Below are positions 54,401 to 62,649 of a DNA stretch of 64,000 bases, one piece after another. This DNA comes from Nautilus pompilius. Lineage: Eukaryota; Mollusca; Cephalopoda; Nautilida; Nautilidae. A program made the position numbers and the translations under genes. Where the stretch lies: NCBI GenBank assembly GCA_018389105.1, contig JACATO010002451.1, positions 1,264,501 through 1,328,500 on the forward strand, written 5' to 3'. Position 1 is the stretch's first letter. The number at the start of each line of letters is the position of its first letter. A model generated the notes under the pieces. That model was not told the DNA's origin, did not search any database, and worked only from the letters and a program-made list of their open reading frames with translations.

Positions 54401-57397
54401 TATACACAGGTTTCCCTGCCAGAGTTAACTTTGCTGAAATCCTTATCAAGGCTGAAAGTACATATACAAATACATACACATATAACTATGTACATAACAT
54501 GCAACAGCAGTGGAATTTATAAACTTTGCAAATATTAAAATGATTTTGATTTTACTTTCACTTTTAAGATTAGGCTTACAAATATTTTTGCTACTGCTGT
54601 AACACAGTTAAATAAAGGAGTATGTTACATTAGAAAATAAAAAAAATTATTTTAAAGTTTTTTGTATTTTTTGAAAATATTCTTGTAAAAAGTGAAAAGT
54701 TTCAAAATACCCTGAAAAAAATAAAAGGTGTCTTGTTTATCTAATTTGTTTGCCTTTTAATCTAAAGCTTTGATTTGATGTTTCCTGTTTTCTAAGGAAC
54801 TAATACAGATGGTATTATTTTTTTTTTCCTGAGAAGCTACTTTCAGAACACTCTGGTGTAGCATCTTCCATTGGAAGAAGAGAATAGGATGCTGGATAAA
54901 ACAGATGACTCAACACAGGTCTCATTGGCAGCTACAAACCAAAACTGCTGCCATTTTTTTTCACTATAGCAACAACGAAGAAAGTAGAGCAGGTAGTTAG
55001 TATAGTGGAAGCAAAATGTTCCTTATGATGGTGATAAGCCAATAATAACTGTTCAAAAGTTTGGGCCATTTTTCCTTTCAGTCTTCTGCAAAGTTTTCCT
55101 GCACATATTTTATTCAGGTACCAAAATTTTCTGCTTATCACAAACCAAAATGATTTCTGACAACTTACCATATCAACTACCTGTATTTATTGTTAGTACC
55201 AACTTTCATACTTATTTTGACCAAAGCAGTACATACCTAGCCATTGTCACCATTTATGAAGACAATGTAAAATTATTGAAGACATGCTGTTAAGAAATGA
55301 AAACAAATTAGCTTACATCACAGGACAAACACTGTTGTCTTTTTTTTTTATCAACCTCTTTCATTTAACTGTTAATAACTTTCGTTTGGTCACAGTTCTT
55401 TCAACACATCTTGTCTGAATTTACAAAGAATAGAAATGTTTTGAACTGATAATTTTAAAACAAACATTTTCATTATTTTCCTTTTTTATGGAGCAACTTC
55501 CCTTTCATAATTCAAGCTATTAAATTTTTTGAAAAGCTAATTTAGAAGTTGTAATATATAGTATGTATTTGCCAAGTTATTGGAAAATATCTAGAAGGAA
55601 AAGTTCATCAGATAGTTTTTAAGTTATTTTTTCTGAAAATTGAGTTACTTACACTGGCTGCCATAATCGTAGACTCACCAATGAAATAGTGCATACAGTT
55701 AAAGTGTATACAGGCAGTCCATGACTTACGAATACCTGACTTACGAACACCCACACTTATGAATGAGATCCCATATATTCATCACAAAAATCAGTTTCAA
55801 CCTATGACTATTTGCTGGTGCTTACGAATTGGTGCAGCACTACTTCGTTCAGCAGTTGGCCTCCACCTGCACTTGGCAGTTCCGTGTCCTGTGGAACATT
55901 ATTTGTTATGTATGGGTCATTATTTTTGTTTTGTATGGGCAGGGTTGTGTTGTAACCTAACCTATGGAATTAATACTGTTCTGACATACGTACAGGGTCC
56001 AGGAACTTAACCCGTTCATCAGTTGGGGACTGCCTGCATTAGCATAAATGATAAATGTGTTAGAATTTTGATTACAGTTTTTTCCCCCCAATATCACCCC
56101 TTTTCATTTTCACTGGTGAGGCCACAATGCATGATTTTTTCAAGAATAATATAATGAACAGTATCTAAACAAATTCAAGGATCATAAATTACTTTGAATA
56201 AGTGTAATGTTAAAATAGACAACATAAACCATTTTCTGTATTCACAGTATTAGAACAATACATGCCTTTATGCAAGTGTATACACAGTATAAAAGAGAGA
56301 TGTTACTGCTAACACACCTGGAAGATTGTGTATTTTAGGTGGTTGGTTATGCAGCAGATAGATTGTAAGATTAGACTGACTAACATCCTGCCCATCTGTA
56401 CAGTTGACGTGCACAAGGTAAAAAGGAGAGATGCTGTATGACAATTGTGTGTTGGCTTTTAAGTAAATACCATAATCTAGAAAAAAAATATCAAGACATT
56501 ACAAACAACAGGTGATAAAATAATTATACATCATTCATCTTACTGAACTTTTGGAGAGTTGTCTTTTCAAATTAAAGCAATGGGTGAAGGAGTATGACTT
56601 GAAAACTCCACTGAAAATTTTAAAAAGTTTCTCATAATGCAGCAGTAGAGAAGACATAATACTGCTCTCAACTCTAAAATCTTCCTGAAAACTTAAAAAC
56701 ATGCTAAAGTTGTTTTTTTTTTTAAATGCAAATTTTGGACATTATAACTGCAATAAAATTTCCAAGTTTAAAAAAAACAAATATAGATTCAGATAGATGA
56801 GAGAGAGAGAGAGAGAGATATGCCCATAAAGTCTGTCCATATTTGGTGGGAGGATGTGCAGCTTTTCTAGCATTGTATTAGGGGTAAATTTCTTAGTTAT
56901 TAGTAGAGAGAAATTTGTTTCTGATGCAACACTTCCATTCACCACTGATTCATGCTTCGACAGTTCTGGTGATCAGTGAAAATTTGAAATGTAAGCTCAA
57001 GATCAGAATTGTTAAGCTGAGGTTATGAATAGCCAATTCACTTTTATATATTATTACTATCTTTTGGTGCTTCAGCAGCTAATGAGATCTAATATTGTTG
57101 TCAGTCAGCTGCATCGGAAGAAACCAATTGACCAATACTGTGGCCATCTCTATTCTTAGCTAAACACCTTTAATTCTTTCTTATTTTCTTTACTGATACT
57201 AAAAAAGGCTCATTTAAATAAAATAGTAATATTAACTATACTAATATTCACACCAAGTTCCTTGTTTCCACAAACGTTTTTATCTTTAACATGAAACAGT
57301 TTACCTCTCTCTTAAACAGATTTACTATCTGCTGTCTCTATTCAAATATTTTTTCTAAAAAAAAACAACCTACTTTTATTTGTAAAAAAAAAAGGAT

Positions 57398-57432
<35 letters not shown>

Positions 57433-60400
57433 TGAATAAAAAACTTCACAACCTGATTCTGGAAAAACTGGCTTTGTAAAAAATGGTGCATGAAGTGGAA
57501 ATGTGGTAGCCATGTTGCATCTGACAGCATGACTCTCAGGGTCAGTCACATTAATAATGTGTAGAAGAGACTCAAGATGCATATCTTCATGAATTTGAAC
57601 TTCAGCTGGCAAACTGTGAAAAACAGGTGCCTGAAATAGACAAAAACTAATAGTCCTTGAAACTGATATATAACATTTTTAAGATTTCTTTAACTTGTCC
57701 TCCTAGGACCATGAAATAGAACAAAGTGGTTGTTTAATTTTTATTATGTGATGAGTAAATAAAGACCCTCACTGAAAGTTCTAGTTTGATCTCTTAGAAT
57801 CTATACAAATGAGCAGCTGAGACATTAAATGATTGAAAAAATTATTTTAAATTGCATATATATTTTCAAAATAAAATAGACTTAATTCAGGTATATTCAT
57901 CCAACATGCATATGTAATTTGCTTCCAAATAGAATTTTTTTGTTTGATGTTTTCTGAAAATAACCAGAACACATTATTAAACAACACAACTTTCTCAGTT
58001 AATATTTTAGAGGTTTCCCACAATGCATTGCTACAAAAGCCAATGTTCTGCTCAAATAAAGATTGACCAGAAAGAGACTAAAGATTCTATGCCACAGATT
58101 TTGGATATCTACAATTATACTAATCATGCAGTACATGTCAATCCATGCAAAATCAGTAGACTTTTAAAACTGGAGATTTTTCTTTTTTTAATGCATGCTA
58201 GTCTTGCTTGGTCATAAAGTTATCAATCATATTCAAATAAGTATTAGATGCAAAAACAAAAACATTAAATCAAAGCTGCTGCTAATGCACAAATTAAGTC
58301 AATGAATTTTAGTTTTTTTAATCAGTTGATAAAGTATGATGTGTGCAAAAGTAACAACTTTGTGGAGAGAAATTTTCTTTTCTAATTTTAAGGAAGCAAA
58401 GCAAAAAAAATAGAAAAGGGAAATACTTAAGCAACCCACTACCCAATATATATACCTCATTATTTTCTAAAAAAAGGTTACATTTTTGCTTTTCTCATTT
58501 TGTTCATACACTATTAAAAAGTACACTGATTCTTTAATAGTAGGGTAATAGTCTATTTTTATTTTTATTCATACATTACTTTAAGAATTATTTCCTTTGC
58601 TATAATGTTTTCTCGTATTTGGTTGTTACAAAAGTTTTGACGATTTTATATTACGTTAATTTGTGGTTCATTTTTTGCATGCTTGTGAAGGAGTATGTAG
58701 ATAAGTTATATAACATTTTGTACAGTGAGCTTTGGCATACATTATGCAAAACCTACCTTTTTAAAAGTCATTAAATTAATATTTGTTTCAGGGCTCTGAG
58801 TGTAGCATGAATAGAAAAGTTTTTCATGTCATTTTGCTTAATGAGTTCAAACTAGACCACAAAGCGAGCGAAGCAACTTGTGACATTACGCAAGCATGGG
58901 GCGAGGACACAGCAAATGAGAGCACAGTACAATGATGGTTTGCAAAGTTTCAATCAGGAGATGTGAGCCTCAAAGATAAGGAACATACCGGACATCCTTC
59001 CAGCTGTGATGACGACCATCTAAAAGCCTCAGTTGAAGCCAATCCAAGAAAAACAGTGTGAAAAATTGTTGGAGAGCTTGATGTAAGCCCTGCAACTGTT
59101 TCCCGCCACCTTGACACAATCGGCAAGCTGGAAAAGCTGGACAAGTGGGTGCCTCACAAGTTGAATGAACAACAACAAAATTATCGATTGGAGATCTACT
59201 CTTCGCTTGTCATATGAAACAAAAAGCATCACAGAAGACAAAGGGTATGAAGCTCTCCCTCATCCAGCCTATTCACCAGACCTTTCTCTCACAGACTACA
59301 CCTTTTAAAACACCCCGACAGCTTCCTCCATATGAAATCCTCCTCCAACCAAGAAACCATTGAAACTGCCTTCCAACTGTTTAGTGATTCCAGAAATCCA
59401 GATTTTTTTCAAAATGGTATAAATGCACTTGTATCTCAATAGCAGAAGTGTATTTATTAAGACAGAATTGACTCTAATCAATAAACTTCAAGTTCAGCAG
59501 TGATGTGAAGTCTCATTGTTGCAGTAAACAAACCGACAAAACACTTGTAACAACCTAATAGCAGCCTGAACAAAGCCAATAAAAACCTTTATTTTTTTTA
59601 AATTTTGTTTTATTTTGAAACCTGGTCTGGTGATTTTTAAACATCTAATTTTCTTAGCACTGCATTGTGGAAATATTTCTTCAATTACTAGAAATTTGTT
59701 TCAGACCCTGTTTGCTCCACACTCCATTGAGTTAACCCTGGATACCATTCAGTAAACACTCAGGTTTATATTGCTTCAGAACACAACAGCAGCTTATTTA
59801 AGCTGCTGGATGACTGACTTACCAAGTTAACTATTATGGTATAAACTGTTAGGGTACTGCTTGTTTTTAAGCCACATTGGTTAGTGGCTTGGACAATCAA
59901 TCTGTAGTCAGGGCTGGTCAGCTGAGATCTGATGTATATTATACCTGTACAGAGGAAACAAGGTAATCAGTCAGCTGACTTAAAAATATAGTAGATTCAG
60001 AAAATAACAGGCCTAGATTATTACAATTAATCTCTCAACAGTTGTATTACCCTTTAACTAGGATTTTCAAGAAATCAATTAGGAATTGAAAAATACCATC
60101 TGCTTGGAAGCAAAGCAATGTAATTCCAATCTTTTAAAAAGACTTCAGATATGATCCCAATAATTATGGGCCAATTGGTGTGATGATTATGGATCAGATT
60201 TGTTGTTCATTGGGACAAAAATAACTTGCCTTAAAGACAGGTAGGCAGGTGCCTAACAACAGATTTATTTGAGTTTCTGGAAGAAGTGACCAGTAACCTG
60301 GACAAGATAACACAGATGTTGTCTATCTTCATTTCTGCAAAGCCTCTAGCATGGTCTTGTGTAGATATCTGATAGAAATGTAAACGTTTTGACAACTGGT

Positions 60401-62203
60401 TCAGGGATATAGCTACATTTGTTTTCAGTTACTACCACTGGGCTATACAGGCTTCAGAAGCTGCCAGTTACTTACCACTACTTTTGTTGATGGAAAAGTA
60501 AGAGTGAGCTGCCTGTGAGACCAGAGAGTACTGCAGGGTAGAGAATCCTGTTGCGGTCACTGTGAACACACGAAATCCTGGTGGACTATTTTGCTTGACC
60601 TTTACCTCAAAGGGTAAGTTGGTGATTATTGGTGCTTGGCCTACATTAACAAACAAAAAAAAGGTAGGTAGAAAATTTATTCCTCTGTAATTAGTAGAAA
60701 GAGATTCGTAATGAAGAACTTTCTAGCATAGAATCTACATGTGTACCTGCAGTCAAAATAGCTTTGATGGCATACAAACGGCCAACTGTGGGTGACGTTG
60801 TCAAAGTGAAGACTTCTCCAGGTATTAGATTTGGCATGTTACTCACAATGTGGCTGAGGTCAGCAGGTGATCTGGATGATCTGTAGGTGATCATCTCACT
60901 CCCTACAGATGTCCTGTTGTGAACAAAGCAGTGACTTTTTTAATGCTAGCAAAGCAGACCTTTGGTAATTAGGGTAATTGCAAAACATCAAATCCAGAAA
61001 GTCCAACATTAACGCAAACATACATATACACCAAGTGTTTGAAAGTTAATGTCTACTTTATTATTCAGGAAAAAGTCCAAATTCAACTATAAACAAGATT
61101 TCCATGCTGTGCTAGATGATATGCAACATCAGTGGTTTAAAAATCCAGATCGCACTTAGTGTAAGCTGAAAGTATACCAAACAAAAATTTCTGCTAAAAC
61201 ATCCAGCTTTTGGTCCACTCATGCAGTTCACATATTTTAAGACATTCTCAAAGTAGCAACAAAAACAACAAATATCCTTTTAAATGTTAATTTACTTAAA
61301 TATTTTTTTAATCAAAAGACAGACAAGAAGGAACAAAACAAAAAAAGCTTTTAGTTCACATTCTTATGTTATAAGTTCTCTGTTTCCCAGTTTTACAATA
61401 AAAAGATTGGATCCCCAGTTAATTTGGTAGAGTTGTTATGCACCTACAAATATTTAATTTCTTACCTTTACAGATGTTCAATAAAAAAGAAGCCCTAATA
61501 AAAATAAGTATACTCTTACCAGCCAATAACATCCCCAGGTTGAACAGAAATCTGCTGCCCTTTTTCAATAAGAAATTTTTGTTGTTCTCCCATAATATCT
61601 AAAATAAAAATGTAAAAAGTATATACAGTGAAAAAGCAGAGGGCTGCTTCAGATATTTCCCATCACCTTATTAGCAGTAGCAGAACTAATCAATATCTTT
61701 TGACAATTTTTCCTTATCTCCCGGGAGTACAAGGATGTTAATTTGCAGTAGATATTCTTCGGATGATCTGATGATTCACTGGGATTAAACATTGATTACT
61801 TACACGAGGTCACAGTCAGAAGGTTCTGCCCCACCAATTCAAAGGTTTGATTGTCATGGTTCAATGGTTGGTCCAATGGTCGCCACACCTGCAGTTTCAC
61901 CTGGCCTTCACCTTTAAGATATAGCTTCCATTCTGAAAGTTTTCCACAGCATTCAAATGTGTAATTGGGGTTAGTAACTATGTAACCATTATCTAAAAAA
62001 GAAAAAGAGAAAAAAATAGAGGCTAATGTATCTATATAGTTAGAATGATGCTGCCTAAAATAAAGATGATGATGGAAGAAATACTATTCAATTTTTGTTA
62101 CAAAATAACATACCTGATACATTATCCAAATTTTGTCTGTTCCATTTTGGGTATTTTGCACCCTTGTACAAAAATTTGTCTCCACACAGATTGAATGCTG
62201 CTA
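24380..62203 (-). CDS. Large transmembrane cadherin (24 exons; 5' end outside window)
   Basis: Seen: 24 exons join on the minus strand into 1765 codons plus TGA (24380-24382), every junction GT..AG with matching phase. Order of the product: Cys-containing N-terminal piece; a beta-rich module (LQVWRP, ELVGQN, ISVQPGDVIGW) without cadherin features; about 14 cadherin repeats recognisable by DxD/DxNExP linkers and DYE/LDYE motifs; one membrane span (27855-27926, WFSFLIILLAGAVFSGLL); TSCCCPK; a polar cytoplasmic tail of about 100 residues ending in HTPIPW. Known: cadherin repeats mediate Ca2+-dependent adhesion at the cell surface. I do not recognise the subfamily; no EGF, LamG or catenin-binding motif is visible, so it is not a classical, Fat or CELSR cadherin. 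The introns are rich in transposons. The partner and tissue cannot be read from sequence. Confidence 0.9.
24938..24990 (-). CDS. Cadherin cytoplasmic tail exon
   Basis: 53 nt, acceptor CTTTTAG and donor GTAAGG. Encodes PGKSVIGYGKQFEFWNE. The first base completes a Trp codon begun in the exon at 27018-27116. Confidence 0.7.
27018..27116 (-). CDS. Cadherin cytoplasmic tail exon
   Basis: 99 nt, acceptor TTCCTCAG and donor GTATGA. Encodes an acidic, Ser/Gln-rich stretch beginning FSPNSKVEQDQF and ending QQDSG. The first base completes Arg with the AG left by donor 27810. Confidence 0.72.
27448..27494. repeat. Microsatellite (GA)n(GT)n
   Basis: About 30 bp of GA followed by about 15 bp of GT inside the cadherin intron 27117-27810. 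Confidence 0.95.
27811..28559 (-). CDS. Cadherin exon: last two repeats, membrane span, CCC motif
   Basis: 749 nt starting at TTTGCAG|GCTGGC. Encodes two cadherin repeats (DADFDE, LDVNDNSPVF, DADRG), a short membrane-proximal stretch, the membrane span and TSCCCPKTNPDLK. The donor GTATAT (27805-27810) leaves phase 2. Without splicing the frame runs on 14 residues to TAA at 27765-27767, giving an alternative tail (YIAVDHRRQLIYYK) that a retained intron would produce. Confidence 0.88.
30217..30407 (-). CDS. Cadherin exon (191 nt, cassette second exon)
   Basis: Encodes GAVILEAGEMLDYEW, TVTVYDG and MDRNEAPSF, ending AEEGP. Donor GTAAGT; enters at phase 1, leaves at phase 0. Confidence 0.92.
30786..31215 (-). 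CDS. Cadherin exon (430 nt, cassette first exon)
   Basis: Encodes one full repeat (VDVDANDTV ... QPVNRTPQITNLP) and the first half of the next (DAFDPDSKDSLTF). Phase 0 in, 1 out. Confidence 0.92.
32340..32536 (-). CDS. Cadherin exon (197 nt, cassette second exon)
   Basis: Encodes GSLKLIKGQLLNYEQL, VVVNDGRED and VVDLNEPPVF, ending TTEGQ. Donor GTGAGT. Confidence 0.92.
33161..33195 (+). repeat. Possible Tc1-type terminal fragment
   Basis: TACAGTGGTATGGAAAA followed by TTGCATCACCCCC resembles the outer end of Tc1-like inverted repeats. No partner end was found, so this is only a remnant candidate. Confidence 0.3.
33271..34631 (+). mobile_element. CACTGG-ended DNA element, copy 1
   Basis: Ends are CACTGGCCAACA and, inverted, CACTGGTCAACAC. 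TTA is present directly outside both ends (33268-33270, 34632-34634), consistent with a 3-bp target duplication. CAC ends plus a 3-bp target site suggest the CMC (CACTA/Chapaev-type) group, but this is inference. It carries a broken ORF and is nearly identical to 43911-45260. Confidence 0.82.
33440..34190 (+). pseudogene. Transposon-borne domain protein, decayed (copy 1)
   Basis: Encodes PPLHIKLGLMKQHVKAL, VFDGPQIRKLM, VHFLNSHLDKFPENLG, SDEQGERFHQD and ADYCWSIKRD, a domain order I remember from many unnamed arthropod proteins of probable transposon origin. Lesions: TAA at about 33810, a frame change a few codons later and another after QAMEE at about 34045. Function of the domain is unknown to me; the acidic SDE..ERFHQD core might be part of a transposase. 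Confidence 0.75.
34774..35203 (-). CDS. Cadherin exon (430 nt, cassette first exon)
   Basis: Encodes VYDPDTNDTHWF ... LPVNKPPQLINLP ... SSSDQDIGDVLYF. Same length and phases as the exon at 30786. Confidence 0.93.
35590..35786 (-). CDS. Cadherin exon (197 nt, cassette second exon)
   Basis: Encodes GCVTVSESRAINYEALIEK, VTASDGELES and ILDVNESPWF, ending AAEGK. Confidence 0.92.
36592..37018 (-). CDS. Cadherin exon (427 nt, cassette first exon)
   Basis: Encodes KGDILASSLLQATDPDL ... VLEVNKAPKLTNLP ... TATDSNNGDSVFF. Confidence 0.93.
37110..37303 (-). CDS. Cadherin exon (194 nt, cassette second exon)
   Basis: Encodes GQLLLSESLDYETLNN, VVTDQFLL and IDSNERPVF, ending TFEGK. Confidence 0.92.
37304..41514 (-). 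other. Cadherin intron 37304-41514
   Basis: 4.2 kb. The 37810-39000 part holds a hAT remnant. The rest is AT-rich with poly-A runs and a short tandem duplication near 40960-41005 (CATATCAT.TACCTATAA twice). Confidence 0.6.
37810..39000 (-). pseudogene. hAT transposase remnant (GTF2IRD2/ZBED5-like)
   Basis: On the minus strand the peptide order follows the family: HCIVHQENLCSKF (about 38240), TYRQFNVLLEEMEIQ, then LSRNILSCFVNCMDGIKIFL and LTDITAYLNLIQLSIEFFNE (37870-38060). Frameshifts and stops separate the pieces. The zinc finger and the C-terminal dimerisation region are not recognised. It lies in the sense direction of the cadherin gene. Confidence 0.78.
41515..41941 (-). CDS. Cadherin exon (427 nt, cassette first exon)
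   Basis: Encodes KGSTFTPSFAVADPDFGD ... VQAMNKPLLIINLP, then a second half-repeat whose DxD motif is replaced by SSYPDTPD. Confidence 0.92.
43911..45260 (+). mobile_element. CACTGG-ended DNA element, copy 2
   Basis: Direct-repeat partner of 33271-34631. Ends CACTGGCCAATA / CACTGGTCAACAC with TTA outside both (43908-43910, 45261-45263). Positions 43945-44893 match copy 1 with a single mismatch (44553 C vs 33923 T), whereas the last 367 bp differ at roughly thirty positions. Confidence 0.85.
44070..44820 (+). pseudogene. Transposon-borne domain protein, decayed (copy 2)
   Basis: Same broken ORF as copy 1, sharing the TAA and both frame changes; the only coding difference is Arg for Cys in the LGxNMS motif. 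Shared lesions show that the two copies do not stem from independent active elements. Confidence 0.75.
46001..46191 (-). CDS. Cadherin exon (191 nt, cassette second exon)
   Basis: Encodes GVLSIQSHLDYESLSSH, VMAGDGIFN and VNVNEPPRF, ending VKEGP. Acceptor TTTAG, donor GTGAGT. Confidence 0.92.
46583..46860 (+). repeat. tRNA-type SINE, copy 2
   Basis: B-box-like GAGTTTGATTCTTGG, then GGCATACCTCCCTGGCATAG, GTGAAGAACTAGTAGAGATC and CCATGGCAC, in the same order as the copy at 1993-2221. No clean tail. Confidence 0.6.
47254..47757 (-). mobile_element. Tigger-type MITE, copy B
   Basis: 504 bp between TA dinucleotides (47252-47253, 47758-47759), starting CAGGTTGAG and ending in the inverted TTGACCTG. 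It is the reverse orientation of 17573-18078 (shared AAAATATTTTTGGAGC, CATGCACAAAATGAT and CATTTTGGTAG-type blocks) and lies just 3' of a cadherin exon's donor side. Confidence 0.9.
47865..48047 (-). CDS. Cadherin exon (183 nt)
   Basis: Encodes ALNVRPVLSSAPRIIYVQEN and FSASDPDSTG ... FFSLNKSS. Together with the exon at 53666 it corresponds to one long cassette exon split by an intron. Confidence 0.9.
50230..50284. repeat. Compound microsatellite (ATA)n(ATC)n(ATTC)n
   Basis: Three adjacent simple-repeat tracts within about 55 bp. Confidence 0.9.
50394..50580 (-). repeat. GC-rich tRNA-type SINE, 3' part only
   Basis: Reads on the minus strand. It shares GGGTCCTTGGGGCCC, TGTCGGCTCGA and the (CAA)n(CAG)n tail with the next copy but lacks the tRNA-like head; it abuts the tail of the next copy, giving a tandem arrangement. 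Confidence 0.75.
50581..50885 (-). repeat. GC-rich tRNA-type SINE, nearly complete
   Basis: On the minus strand the head reads GGTAGCGGGTTAGCTC (A-box-like) and, about 35 nt on, GGGTTCGATCCC (B box, one mismatch to GGTTCGANTCC). A GC-rich body follows and a tail of (CAA)n(CAG)n. Base composition differs sharply from the AT-rich intron. Confidence 0.8.
51059..52608 (+). mobile_element. Tc1 element with about 215-bp inverted repeats
   Basis: 1550 bp between TA sites (51057-51058, 52609-52610). The outer ends CAGGTG(TG)CATCTCAAAAAATTAG are repeated in inverted form, and within each inverted repeat the motif ATCTCAAAA.ATTAGAATAT occurs near both its outer and inner end (IR/DR structure). It contains a transposase with a single frame break. 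Confidence 0.95.
51343..52331 (+). pseudogene. Tc1 transposase, one frameshift
   Basis: ATG at 51343; paired HTH region (VIAERAGCSQSAVSKHIHGK), then a 1-2-nt frame break near 51585 after KNLV. The second frame runs to TGA at 52329-52331 and contains the DD34E-type residues: SSDESKF, LFQEDLAPAHS and SPDLNPIENLWG. Relative to close relatives as I remember them, several residues before ILEHFML are missing. Length is otherwise normal (about 330 residues). Confidence 0.92.
53666..53788 (-). CDS. Cadherin exon (123 nt)
   Basis: Encodes GIVSTTEPLMSQTNPTFDVA and VVVRDQRN, the second half of a diverged cadherin repeat. Acceptor TTTTTCAG, donor GTTAGT; phases 1 and 1. Confidence 0.86.
54314..54451 (-). 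CDS. Cadherin exon (138 nt)
   Basis: Encodes ISAKLTLAGKPVYKVTVTD and SFELSCIPETCPFTINS, the first half of a diverged repeat with a Cys pair. Confidence 0.86.
55711..56036 (+). mobile_element. TA-flanked MITE of pogo/Tigger type
   Basis: 326 bp. Left end CAGGCAGTCCATGACTTACG, right end inverted CAGGCAGTCCCCAACTGATG; TA precedes the left end, CA follows the right (mutated TA). No transposase. It lies in the cadherin intron 54452-56317. Confidence 0.85.
56318..56476 (-). CDS. Cadherin exon (159 nt)
   Basis: Encodes YGIYLKANTQLSYS, LVHVNCTDGQD and NQPPKIHNLP, the second half of a repeat. Acceptor TTTTCTAG, donor GTGTGT. Confidence 0.85.
56799..56818. repeat. Microsatellite (GA)n
   Basis: Ten GA units in a cadherin intron. 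Confidence 0.9.
57400..57433. repeat. Microsatellite (AAT)n
   Basis: About eleven AAT units, about 20 bp downstream (minus strand) of the donor at 57452. Confidence 0.92.
57453..57630 (-). CDS. Cadherin exon (178 nt)
   Basis: Encodes APVFHSLPAEVQIHED, IINVTDPESHAV and ends PVFPES. The donor GTTGTG is weak but the phase fits, and an (AAT)n tract lies 20 bp inside the intron. Confidence 0.85.
58618..59558 (+). mobile_element. mariner element, internally deleted
   Basis: 941 bp. Ends TTTGGTTGTTACAAAAG and, inverted, TTAGGTTGTTACAAGTG; TA flanks both (58616-58617, 59559-59560). It encloses a truncated mariner transposase. Confidence 0.88.
58830..59420 (+). pseudogene. mariner transposase, catalytic core deleted
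   Basis: N-terminal part readable as LLNEFKLDHKASEAT, WFAKFQSGDVSLKD, ATVSRHLDTIGKLEKLDKWV and PHKLNEQQQNYRLEIYSSLV; the text then jumps to LPHPAYSPDLSLTDY, the third catalytic Asp region of DD34D elements. The intervening part with the first two catalytic Asp residues (more than 100 codons) is missing; in-frame stops are present. N-terminal wording is close to the SETMAR/Hsmar-like branch. Confidence 0.85.
59823..59944 (-). CDS. Cadherin exon (122 nt)
   Basis: Encodes IIYIRSQLTSPDYRLIVQAT and a Ser/Thr-rich strand ending TIIVNL. Acceptor TCTGTACAG, donor GTAAGT. Confidence 0.86.
60085..60395 (+). pseudogene. CR1-like LINE reverse transcriptase fragment
   Basis: PSAWKQSNVIPIFKKTS, then DPNNYGPIGV in a shifted frame, and further on FLEEVTSNLDK followed by TDVVYLHFCKASSMVL. 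These correspond to the 'W..A.V.PIFKKG...NYRPVSLT' and 'VDVVYLDFSKAFD' blocks of CR1/L2-type RT. The segment between them is shortened. It lies between cadherin exons 59823 and 60476. Confidence 0.7.
60476..60640 (-). CDS. Cadherin exon (165 nt), first recognisable repeat
   Basis: Encodes QAPIITNLPFEVKVKQN, FTVTATGFS and YFSINKSS, the first clear cadherin-like half-repeat on the N-terminal side. Confidence 0.87.
60747..60913 (-). CDS. Exon linking the beta-rich module to the cadherin repeats
   Basis: Encodes TSVGSEMITYRSS, a Pro/Ser stretch and GRLYAIKAILTA. Its first base completes the Trp of VIGW from the exon at 61520. Confidence 0.83.
61520..61598 (-). CDS. Exon of the N-terminal beta-rich module (79 nt)
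   Basis: Encodes MGEQQKFLIEKGQQISVQPG and DVIG. Acceptor ATTTTAG, donor GTAAGA; phases 1 and 2 agree with both neighbours. Confidence 0.82.
61804..61992 (-). CDS. Exon of the N-terminal beta-rich module (189 nt)
   Basis: Encodes NGYIVTNPNYTFECCGKLS, EWKLYLKG and LQVWRPLDQ ... ELVGQNLLTVTS. Acceptor TTTTTTAG, donor GTAAGT. Confidence 0.84.
62114..62203 (-). CDS. Most 5' cadherin exon in the window (90 nt)
   Basis: Encodes AAFNLCGDKFLYKGAKYPKW and NRQNLDNVS. It enters in phase 1, so at least one further exon with the signal peptide lies beyond the right edge or is hidden at 62204-64000. Confidence 0.8.
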
Positions 62204-62649
62204 CTGGAAAAATGAATGATGACATAATTTAATATTTGTTTGAGCATCCAAATTTCAGGTAAAATTTTCCATGGAGCTAGAGATAAAGGAAAACTAGTTC
62301 ACTAGTAGCAGATTAACTTTTAGGAACATTATGCAAAAAAAAACTGATAATAATAATATAAGAAAGTACAATTTTAATTATTATGATCAGAGAGTCAAAC
62401 TGCATTGTGAGATCATCCATTCCAGTTCGGTTCCAGTTAAGAAATTTTCAAATTCTGAACTGATTCACACACATAATCTGGTCTGTAACCATGACCATTT
62501 TACCATTTTGTTAAACAGTATGCCAACAAACAAAATCCAATTGTTACTGTCACAAGTTATGCATATTTTTATTTTACAAAGTAAATAACTAACATTTTAC
62601 AAAACAGTAAACATAACTAAGGAAGCAAAATCACACTGATCCCATGAAA

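Noticed and set aside
54079..54522. 147-residue plus-strand open frame
   Set aside because: Overlaps the cadherin exon 54314-54451 in antisense; no recognisable content.
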